A DNA stretch of 36,157 bases, taken from positions 1-36,157 of the forward strand of contig QHTB01000143.1 in NCBI GenBank assembly GCA_003220615.1. The letters are read 5' to 3'. Below, in pieces: positions 30,254 to 36,157 of this stretch; the first letter of the stretch is position 1; the number at the start of each line of letters is the position of its first letter. The position numbers and the translations under genes are program-made. The notes beneath the pieces are model-generated. The model saw only the letters and a program-made list of their open reading frames with translations. It made no database searches and was not told the DNA's origin. This stretch comes from Candidatus Rokuibacteriota bacterium (GTDB lineage Bacteria; Methylomirabilota; Methylomirabilia; Rokubacteriales; CSP1-6).

Positions 30254-31011
30254 GTCAGCGAGGGCGTGGAGCGAAACGCGGCGAACGCCGCCGCCGCTCC
30301 CACGAACGCGACGACGAGCGGATGAGGCGCGGACTCGGTCGAGGCGAGCTGAGGAAGGAACAGCGTGGCCAGATAGAACCGCCGATCGGGAAGCTCCGCC
30401 ATTCGCACCTCGCCGCGCTCATCGAAGCCGCTGAGCGAGAGGCCGGCCGCGGCCAGGCGCTGCTGGTAGTCGGGATTCAACCCGTAGTTGCAGAAGAACT
30501 CCTCCTCGATCACGGGCTGGCCGTAGATCGTCGCGGCGCGCGTGCCGTCGGCCACGGTGACCTTCATTCGCGGGCCGGACAGCACGGGCGCTCCAGGGGT
30601 TCGGCCCGCGACGGCACACGCGATCGGCGCGATCAGGGCCGACTCGGCCTCGCCACCGTATTCGGCGTGGCGCGCGTCGGTGAACCCGGCGACGTGGCGC
30701 GCATACTCTAACAGAGTATGTTGAAAGCCCCCTCAGGTGGCCACGAGGGGCCAGTCCCGCTCTCGCGCCCATCGAATCGTGCGCAGCGCTCCGTCGAGGC
30801 TTCGATAGGGACTGCCCGGCGCGATCCAGAAACCGTCGAAGCGCTCGAGGCGCCGCACCGCGTCGGCGGCCACCAGCCCCTCGGTCGGCACCCACCGGAC
30901 GTCGACGGCGAGGGACGACGCGCCGGCCGCGTGAGCGAGCGCCGCATCCGTCGCGCGATGGGCACGCGATCCGGGGTCGTAGTCGCCGACCACGCCGACC
31001 TTTACGGGCAT
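30250..31011 (-). CDS. CTP synthase C-terminal-domain-like selenoprotein, UGA at 30735-30733
   Basis: Read through one in-frame TGA, this is a 253-aa class-I glutamine-amidotransferase-like protein. It begins MPVKVGVVGDYDPGSRAHRA, has the FDGFWIAPGSPYRSLDGAL block, then WPLVAT-TGA-GGFQHTLLEYARHV; the TGA (codon 93) takes the place of the nucleophilic Cys in the usual TCGGFQ. After it come EEFFCNYGLNPDYQQRLAAA and RRFYLATLFLPQ, ending PHPLVVAFVGAA. Where CTP synthase has FHPEF, with catalytic His and Glu, this reads FLPQL, so ordinary glutaminase activity is doubtful. NCBI, as I recall, uses the family name CTP synthase C-terminal region-related (seleno)protein. A perfect TATAAT ends 9 nt before the ATG; a SECIS-like hairpin follows the TGA. 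Coupled to the CoxL-like gene. Confidence 0.85.
30702..30720 (-). promoter_or_regulatory. Bacterial SECIS-like element in the CTP-synthase-like gene
   Basis: On the minus strand, 12 nt after the TGA, CATACTCT (30720-30713) pairs perfectly with AGAGTATG (30709-30702), an 8-bp stem closing a GTT loop (30712-30710). The loop begins 20 nt after the TGA. The stem is strikingly AT-rich for this genome, suggesting selection for pairing over codon preference. Confidence 0.8.
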
Positions 31012-31020
31012 CGCGCCGGC

Positions 31021-31028
31021 ATTATACT
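31021..31028. promoter_or_regulatory. Bidirectional -10 region
   Basis: ATTATACT reads as TATAAT on the minus strand (31026-31021, 9 nt before the selenoprotein ATG) and TATACT on the plus strand (31023-31028, 11 nt before the DUF2007 ATG). A plus-strand -35-like TTTACG lies at 31001-31006, 16 nt upstream. The two polymerases would compete for the same DNA. Confidence 0.5.
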
Positions 31029-31039
31029 GGGCCCCAGCC

Positions 31040-31312
31040 ATGGCCAGACGCGGCCGAGTCATCCCGTTCCCGACGAAGTTGCCGCCGCCCGACGAGCGCG
31101 CGCTGACCGAGGTGCACCGCTGCGCCCAGGCCGAGGCGATCGTGGTCAAGGGCCTCTTCGAGAGCGAGGGCATTCCGACCGTGCTGCGCTCGCGCATCGC
31201 GCACTCCGTCCACCCCTTCACCGTGGGGGCCCAGGGCGAGGTCAGGATCCTCGTGCCCGCGGCGGACGCCGCCCGCAGCCGGCGGCTGCTCGCTCGCCAT
31301 GCCTCCGCGTAG
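31040..31312 (+). CDS. DUF2007-type small protein
   Basis: A 90-aa protein. The core VHRCAQAEAIVVKGLFESEG, then IPTVLRSRIAHSVHPF and EVRILVPAADAARSRRLLA, matches the DUF2007 fold (putative signal-transducing, ferredoxin-like domain in which a peptide such as EAxxxKxLLEseGI is conserved). The role is not known. No ribosome binding site; the start follows a -10-like hexamer. It overlaps the next gene by 14 nt. Confidence 0.75.
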   Translation: MARRGRVIPFPTKLPPPDERALTEVHRCAQAEAIVVKGLFESEGIPTVLRSRIAHSVHPFTVGAQGEVRILVPAADAARSRRLLARHASA

Positions 31313-31883
31313 CGCGATCCTCGTCGTCGATCTCCTCAAGGGGTTCTTCAAGAACGATCCCACCCTGCCCGATCCGCTCGATGCGCGGCGACTGTTCGCC
31401 ACCGTCCGACGCGTCATCGACGCCGGGCGGGAGCGGGGCCTGACCATCGTCTTCGTCAAGGACAACTTCCTCCCCGAAGAGGTGGGCCACGACAAGCACT
31501 TCAAGATCTGGGGTCCCCACTGCGTGGTCGGCACGCCGGACGCCGACGTCGTCGACGAGCTGGCGCCCCGGCCCGGCGATTATCAGATCGCGAAGAAGCA
31601 CTACAGCGGATTCAGCGGAACCCGGCTCGACGCGGTGCTCCGCGAGCTCGACGTCAAGCGGCTCTACGTCACGGGCGCGTGGACCGAGGCCTGCGTCCAG
31701 CACACCGTCATCGATGCCTTCTACCTCAACTACGAGATCTGCGTGATCTCGGACGGCGTCTCCTCACCCGACCGCGCCGCTCACGACTATGCGCTCGCGT
31801 ACATGCAGCGCTACCACCGCGCCGAGATCCTCACGAGCGACCAGGCGATCGCGCTGTTCAGCCGACCTGCCGCGGCCGCCTGA
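31299..31883 (+). CDS. Isochorismatase-family cysteine hydrolase
   Basis: A 194-aa cytoplasmic hydrolase. The catalytic triad is visible: D11 in AILVVDLLKGF, Lys in IAKKHYSGF (K99/K100) and C132 in GAWTEACVQHTVIDAF, with the family's FSGTRLDAVLRELDVKRLYV. Members include nicotinamidase, N-carbamoylsarcosine amidase and isochorismatase; nothing here identifies the substrate. The ATG at 31299 lies inside the end of the DUF2007 gene, suggesting co-translation. The convergent M28 peptidase gene ends 3 nt downstream. Confidence 0.85.
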   Translation: MPPRSAILVVDLLKGFFKNDPTLPDPLDARRLFATVRRVIDAGRERGLTIVFVKDNFLPEEVGHDKHFKIWGPHCVVGTPDADVVDELAPRPGDYQIAKKHYSGFSGTRLDAVLRELDVKRLYVTGAWTEACVQHTVIDAFYLNYEICVISDGVSSPDRAAHDYALAYMQRYHRAEILTSDQAIALFSRPAAAA

Positions 31884-31886
31884 CGC

Positions 31887-32825
31887 TCAACCGAGCCCGG
31901 CGATCACCGACGTGAGCGCGTGAGCGACGCGCTCGAGGGCCGCTGGCTCGAGCGTGGCGAACGCGTCGCGGGGCGTGTGGTACGTGTCGAAGGGGACCGG
32001 GCGTCTCACCATCGCGCGGAGCGCGCTCCGCACGGGGCTGAAGACGAAGCGCCTGAGGGCATCGGCTTCGGCGAAGGGCACGATGGTGAAGCCGTAGGCC
32101 GGGATGCCGGCCGCCGCGAACGCGCGATGGTCGCTGCCGAAGACGGGAATGCGGCCCACCAGGTGATAGCCCTCGTCGCGGCGCAAGCCGAGTGTGTCGA
32201 GCGCTCCCGCCACCGATGTCAGAAATGCCGGGGGGCTCGCGCCCGGCGTGTCCCACACGGCGAGGGCGTCGCCGATTCCGCACAGCTCGAGGCTCAGGAC
32301 ACCGGTGATCCCGTCCAGGCGCTCGCGCTTGACGTACTCGCGCGCGCCCAGATAACCGAGCTCCTCGGCGGCCGTGAAGAGGAAGCGGACGCGGAGACGG
32401 GGCGGCAGGTCGCGCGCGATCCGCTCCAGCAGGTGTAGCAGGATGCCGACCGCGGCGGCGTTGTCGTTGGCACCGGGACTGCGCGGCACCGCGTCGTGGT
32501 GGGCGATCAGCACGACCACGCGATCGCCCGAGCCGACGTCGACCGTGAAGTTCTCGCCGCGCCCTTCGAACGTCTCGAACCGGCTCCGCGTGAACGGCAC
32601 GCCGCGGCGCTCGAGATACCAGGCCACGGCGCGCTCACGCTCGTCGTTGGGCCGCGCCTCGAGCAGCCGGGACAGCGCCAACGGGCCGTCGCCGCCGCGC
32701 AGGATCTCGTCGAGCGGCACCGGCGGGGCCATCGGCACCGCCGGCGCCCGGCCCGCGTTGAGCACGCGGCCAATCCCGATATTGAGTCGGCCTCGCAGAT
32801 AGAAGCCGAAGTCGCGCAGGGTCAC
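31887..32825 (-). CDS. M28 family zinc aminopeptidase
   Basis: A 312-aa peptidase-like protein. Co-catalytic zinc features: H109/H110-D111 in VVLIAHHDAV, the bridging Asp in SPGANDNAAAVGILL, the Glu pair in FTAAEELGYLG, SDHRAF, and the final His in FDTYHTPRDAF. No signal peptide is evident (starts VTLRDFGFYLRGRL), so a cytoplasmic or weakly membrane-associated location is likely. The GTG at 32825 overlaps the TGA of tatD (GTGA). It is the last gene of the metG cluster. Confidence 0.85.
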   Translation of the reverse strand: MTLRDFGFYLRGRLNIGIGRVLNAGRAPAVPMAPPVPLDEILRGGDGPLALSRLLEARPNDERERAVAWYLERRGVPFTRSRFETFEGRGENFTVDVGSGDRVVVLIAHHDAVPRSPGANDNAAAVGILLHLLERIARDLPPRLRVRFLFTAAEELGYLGAREYVKRERLDGITGVLSLELCGIGDALAVWDTPGASPPAFLTSVAGALDTLGLRRDEGYHLVGRIPVFGSDHRAFAAAGIPAYGFTIVPFAEADALRRFVFSPVRSALRAMVRRPVPFDTYHTPRDAFATLEPAALERVAHALTSVIAGLG

Positions 32826-33601
32826 GGGATCTTGAACAACCGACGCGCGTTGTCGCTCAGCCGAGCCGCGAGCGTCTCGAGCGCCTCGCCGCGCAGCTCG
32901 GCCACTCGGGCGGCCGTGAGCGCCAGGTAGGCGGGCTCGTTGCGCCGGCCGCGATGGCCTTGCGGTGGCAGGAACGGGCAGTCGGTCTCGATCACCAGAC
33001 GGTCGCCGGGCACGAGGCGCGCGACGTCGGGAAGCGCGCGGGCGTTCGGATACGTGACCGGGCCGGCCAGCGAGATCGCGAGCCCGAGGTCCAGGCACCG
33101 CCGGGCCAGAGCAGCGTCGCCGGAGAAGCAGTGCATGATCCCGCCGATCTCGCCCACGCGTCCCTCGCCGAGAATCCGCAGCACGTCCTCGTGGGCCTCG
33201 CGGCAGTGGATCAGGACGGGCTTGCCCACCTCGCGGCCGAGCGCGAGAAGGCGCGTGAACACGCGCTCCTGATCCGCACGGGGCGAGAGGTTGCGGAAGA
33301 AATCGAGGCCGATTTCGCCGACGGCGACGACCCGCGGCTCTCGCGCCAGTCGCGCGATCTCTGCGAACGCCGTGTCGTCGGCCTCGCCCGCATCGTGAGG
33401 GTGGATGCCGACCGCCGCCCACACGTTGGCCTCGCGGCTCGCCAGCTCGATGGCCGCCCTCGACGTGGCCACGTCGGTCCCGATCGTCACCATCCGTGTC
33501 ACGCCGGCCTCGCGGGCGCGGGTCAGGACGTCGGGCAGGTCGCTCGTGAACTCCGGAAAGTGAAGATGCGCGTGCGTGTCGAAGAGCTCGGGAGGGCTCA
33601 C
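32822..33601 (-). CDS. tatD: TatD family metal-dependent DNase
   Basis: A 259-aa TIM-barrel hydrolase with all expected metal ligands: HxH in FDTHAHLHF, Glu in VGEIGLDFF, His in VLIHCREA, His in GIMHCFSG, and Asp in VIETDCPFLPPQGHRG. TatD/YcfH proteins act as 3'-5' exonucleases or in D-aminoacyl removal. It sits in the metG cluster, a common association. The GTG at 33601 overlaps the stop of the DUF2914 gene (GTGA), and its own stop overlaps the M28 start. Confidence 0.92.
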   Translation of the reverse strand: MSPPELFDTHAHLHFPEFTSDLPDVLTRAREAGVTRMVTIGTDVATSRAAIELASREANVWAAVGIHPHDAGEADDTAFAEIARLAREPRVVAVGEIGLDFFRNLSPRADQERVFTRLLALGREVGKPVLIHCREAHEDVLRILGEGRVGEIGGIMHCFSGDAALARRCLDLGLAISLAGPVTYPNARALPDVARLVPGDRLVIETDCPFLPPQGHRGRRNEPAYLALTAARVAELRGEALETLAARLSDNARRLFKIP

Positions 33602-34587
33602 GGGATCACGCGGAACCGGAAGCGGCCGATGAGCTGTCCCGAGTCGGTCGTCACGTCGACCGACCAGCGGCCGACGACGGCGTCGGGGAACGACGTCTTG
33701 CGCGAGAACGTGCGAAAGCCCTCGCGGCGCCCGCCGTGCACCGGCGAGAGGTTCACGACGTCGATCACCTCGCCGTCACGCTGCCACACGTGGCGGATCC
33801 CTTGCTTGAGGCCGGCGGGCGCGTACACCGCCGTGTAGGCCACCAGTCCGCGAGCTCTCAGATCGGCGGCCTTGATCGCTCGTGTGACCGGCTCGAGCGA
33901 CTCGAGGGTGCCGACGTTCCAGGCCAGCACGTGACTGGCGAGGCTGAGCGGCACCGGCGGAAGCCAGCCGCGCCCCGCGTACGCCAGCCCGGCGACGACG
34001 AAGGCGGCGAGCGCGCTGACGGTGGCGCTGACGCGCCATGGCCACTTCCGGGCCACGCAGAGCGCCGGCGCCAGCGCGATGACGCCCGCCCCGGCGCTCA
34101 CCATGAGCGCAAAGCGCGGCGGGAAGCCCACGAGCGGGAGCGCCACGTCGAGCGCGCCGAAGACGCAGATGAAGAAAAAGACCGCGCCGGCCCACGGCCG
34201 CGGGTGGACGATCGCGCGGAACCACGGATCGAACGTCGCCAGCAAGGCCAGGCCAGCCAGCACCAGGAAGAACATGACGTTGCGCGACGTCAGCGTGGTG
34301 CTCGCCCAGTACACGGGGAGCAGGAAGAGGAGGATGCCGTGGTAGAGCGACTGGATCGTGTAGTCGACGCCGGTAACCACCAGCCGCGCCGCCCGCCGCT
34401 CCGAGCCCTCGAGCGTCCTCCGGACCTGGGTGATCAGGGCGAAGAGCAGCCACAGGAGCAGGACGTAGCCCACGATCCAGCGGACGTGGCTGAGCTCGTG
34501 GCGGAACACGAACAGCGTGAGGAGTCCGCCGACGAGGGAGGCGAGCGAGATGCCCCACTGTCGGATGAACGGCGCGAGCCCGCTCAC
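33598..34587 (-). CDS. Multi-spanning membrane protein with C-terminal DUF2914 domain
   Basis: 329 aa. The first ~220 residues form about seven membrane helices (for example LASLVGGLLTLFVFRHELSH and FFFICVFGALDVALPLVGF). The soluble C-terminal part carries the DUF2914 pattern: IRHVWQRDGEVIDVVNLSPV, GGRREGFRTFSRK and RWSVDVTTDSGQLIGRFRF. The topology suggests the domain sits outside the membrane. Function unknown. The GTG at 34587 overlaps the TGA of the upstream small gene and fits the first helix; the longer frame to 34653 adds Arg/Pro-rich sequence only. Confidence 0.8.
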   Translation of the reverse strand: MSGLAPFIRQWGISLASLVGGLLTLFVFRHELSHVRWIVGYVLLLWLLFALITQVRRTLEGSERRAARLVVTGVDYTIQSLYHGILLFLLPVYWASTTLTSRNVMFFLVLAGLALLATFDPWFRAIVHPRPWAGAVFFFICVFGALDVALPLVGFPPRFALMVSAGAGVIALAPALCVARKWPWRVSATVSALAAFVVAGLAYAGRGWLPPVPLSLASHVLAWNVGTLESLEPVTRAIKAADLRARGLVAYTAVYAPAGLKQGIRHVWQRDGEVIDVVNLSPVHGGRREGFRTFSRKTSFPDAVVGRWSVDVTTDSGQLIGRFRFRVIP

Positions 34588-34820
34588 CCCGTGGACGCCA
34601 GGGCCTCGGCGATCCGGCGGGCGACGTCGTCCCGGCGGAGCGCGACCACGCACTCGCGCAGGTCCCTGGCCAGCGCGTGATTGGTCAGCTGCGCGCTGAC
34701 GAGGTCGAGCGCCATCGAGCGCATCCCGGCGTCGAGCGCGCAGATCTCGCGGAGCACGCGGGCGATGGACGCGTCGCGCGCCGCGACCTCCAGGATGACG
34801 TCGACGTACTCGCGACTCAT
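34584..34820 (-). CDS. Small helical protein of unknown function in the metG cluster
   Basis: A 78-aa, fully helical, soluble protein (begins MSREYVDVILEVAARDASIA; later RECVVALRRDDVARRIAEAL). No motif recognised. Both ends overlap neighbours by 4 nt (ATGA with metG, GTGA with the DUF2914 gene), which is the best evidence that it is translated. Confidence 0.65.
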   Translation of the reverse strand: MSREYVDVILEVAARDASIARVLREICALDAGMRSMALDLVSAQLTNHALARDLRECVVALRRDDVARRIAEALASTG

Positions 34821-36157
34821 TTCACCCGGGCGCCGGGCGGCAGGTCCCGGTCCGGCGTGACGACGGCCAGCCGATCACCGGCCGACCCCGCCAGCACCAT
34901 GCCCTGGGACTCGATCCCCATGAGCTTGGCCGCCTCGAGGTTGGCGACGATCACGACCTTCTTGCCGACGAGATCCCCCGGCGCATAGTGCTCGGCGATG
35001 CCGGCGACGACCGTGCGCTGGGAATCGCCCAGCGACACCGTGAGCTTCAGTAGCTTCTTCGACTTGGGAACGGTCTCGGCTGCGATGACCTCGGCCACAC
35101 GGAAGTCGAGCTTCCCGAACTCGTCGATCGTGATCGCCGCCGAGGTCGCCGCCGCTGACGCCACCGCTGCCTCGGTCGGTCTCTCCAGCCGTGCCTTGTC
35201 GTCGACACGAGGAAAGAGGCCGGACAGGCGCTCGACGCGCGGGATGGTGTTGATCCGTCCCATCGCCGCGTTGGCAAGGGACGGCTCACGCCCGTCGCCG
35301 ATCGCGCGCCGGATCTTGGCCGCCGCGTCGGGGAGGAACGGAGCGAGGATGACGCCGAGGAAGCGCAGCGAGTCGGCCAGCGTGACCAGCACCCGATTGA
35401 GCACGGAAGCCTTCGCCGGATCCTTCGCCAGCGCCCACGGCTGCGTGGTATCGATGTACCGATTCACGGCACCGATGAACTCCCAGATGGCCTCGAGCGC
35501 CCGGTGGAACGCGAACTGCTCCATCGCTCGCTCGACTCGCTGGCGAGCGTCGTCCGCCCTCGTCCTGACCTCACGCTCGGCCTCGAGAACCGCCAACTGG
35601 GGATTGTCGGTCGGCTCGGCCTTGGCCAGCAGCGTCGTCGCCCGCGAGACCAGGTTGCCGAGATCGTTGGCCAGGTCCGCGTTCAGCCGGCCGACGAGCG
35701 CTTCCTCCGAGAAGTCGGCGTCGAGACCGAACGTCATCTCGCGCATGAGGAAGTAGCGGAAGGCGTCGTGGCCGTACTTGTCGGTCAGGGCCAGCGCCTC
35801 CACCACGTTGCCGACGGACTTCGACATCTTGCCGCCGCCGATGTTCCAGTAGCCGTGGACGTCGAGATGGCGGTAGACGTCGAGGCCGGCCGCCTTGAGC
35901 ATGCACGGCCAGTAGATGGCGTGGGGTTTGAGGATGTCCTTGCCAATGAGGTGTTCGACGTGAGGCCAGTAGCGGTTGAACGCCTCACCGCCGGGCGTGC
36001 CCAGTGCCGACACGTAGTTGATGAGTGCGTCGAACCAGACGTAGGTGACGTACTTGTCGTCGAAGGGCAGCGGGATTCCCCACTCCAGCCGCCGCCGGGG
36101 TCGGCTGATCGACAGATCCTGCAGCGGATCGCGCAGGAAGCCCAGGATCTCGTTGCG
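34817..36157 (-). CDS. metG: Methionyl-tRNA synthetase, 5' end beyond window
   Basis: 446 C-terminal residues of MetRS. Visible parts: FDALINYVSALGTPGG of the catalytic domain, HGYWNIGGGKMSKSVGNVV with the KMSKS loop, the anticodon-binding helical bundle (DLANDLGNLVSRATTLL and AIWEFIGAVNRYIDTTQPWA), and a C-terminal tRNA-binding OB domain (IDEFGKLDFRVAEVIAAETV onward, with SQGMVLAG) of the type that dimerises MetRS. The N-terminal Rossmann half with HIGH lies outside the window. The stop overlaps the next gene by ATGA; metG heads a five-gene coupled cluster. Confidence 0.95.
   Translation of the reverse strand, partial: RNEILGFLRDPLQDLSISRPRRRLEWGIPLPFDDKYVTYVWFDALINYVSALGTPGGEAFNRYWPHVEHLIGKDILKPHAIYWPCMLKAAGLDVYRHLDVHGYWNIGGGKMSKSVGNVVEALALTDKYGHDAFRYFLMREMTFGLDADFSEEALVGRLNADLANDLGNLVSRATTLLAKAEPTDNPQLAVLEAEREVRTRADDARQRVERAMEQFAFHRALEAIWEFIGAVNRYIDTTQPWALAKDPAKASVLNRVLVTLADSLRFLGVILAPFLPDAAAKIRRAIGDGREPSLANAAMGRINTIPRVERLSGLFPRVDDKARLERPTEAAVASAAATSAAITIDEFGKLDFRVAEVIAAETVPKSKKLLKLTVSLGDSQRTVVAGIAEHYAPGDLVGKKVVIVANLEAAKLMGIESQGMVLAGSAGDRLAVVTPDRDLPPGARVK

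Noticed and set aside
30733..31221. Stop-truncated 5' half of the amidotransferase-like gene as a separate 92-aa protein
   Set aside because: Family sequence continues in frame straight after the TGA and a SECIS-like hairpin follows, so a Sec codon explains it better than truncation.
1..36157. tRNA, rRNA or intrinsic terminators with T-tracts
   Set aside because: No GGTTCRANTC-type T-arm with a plausible cloverleaf and no stem followed by a T run was found by eye; faint cases could be missed.

Overview
The window is about 36 kb of high-GC, densely packed bacterial chromosome with no rRNA, tRNA, phage, transposase or CRISPR visible. High GC, many GTG starts, frequent 4-nt ATGA/GTGA gene overlaps, a peptide-type ABC transporter, a TAXI-TRAP transporter beside a UbiD decarboxylase, an orphan form-II CoxL-like subunit and two apparent selenoprotein genes suggest a free-living soil or groundwater lineage such as Candidatus Rokubacteria/Methylomirabilota. 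That placement is inference; no marker gene here settles it.

Layout. 1-1252 (-): start of a secreted vanadium-haloperoxidase-like protein, cut by the window edge. 1730-5310 (+): dipeptide/oligopeptide transporter permeases B and C and a Tat-exported binding protein, without ATPases. 5543-5887 (+): small BON-like membrane protein. 5884-11653 (-): likely operon for an aromatic or carboxylic acid (UbiD-type decarboxylase, TAXI binding protein, fused TRAP permease, amidohydrolase-2 enzyme); the ubiD-TAXI gap holds three copies of a G-rich hairpin repeat. 11729-14486: small secreted protein, VOC protein, PilX-like pilin, M48 lipoprotein. 14502-19860 (-): a CDP-alcohol phosphatidyltransferase fused in frame to a lytic transglycosylase, preceded by glnD. 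19930-21006 (+): hisC, divergent from glnD. 21063-26118: a small frameshifted gene, small unknown genes, a MerB-like selenoprotein, a coiled-coil protein, two unknown proteins and a P1 peptidase. 26111-31011 (-): rhomboid protease, zinc-ribbon/scramblase-like membrane protein, CoxL-like molybdenum hydroxylase subunit, and a CTP-synthase-related glutamine-amidotransferase-like selenoprotein. 31040-31883 (+): DUF2007 protein and cysteine hydrolase. 31887-36157 (-): metG - small protein - DUF2914 membrane protein - tatD - M28 peptidase, each joined by a 4-nt overlap.

Most important observation: two genes are each interrupted by one in-frame TGA exactly where the family has its catalytic cysteine, and in both the TGA is followed, after 12 nt, by a 7-8 bp stem with a small loop containing GU, the geometry of a bacterial SECIS element. 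One is a MerB (organomercurial lyase) homologue with TGA at the position of MerB Cys159; the other is a CTP synthase C-terminal-domain homologue with TGA at the nucleophile. Plain ORF calling would truncate both. Several genes also show a -10-like hexamer only 6-11 nt before the start codon and no Shine-Dalgarno sequence, suggesting frequent leaderless transcription.
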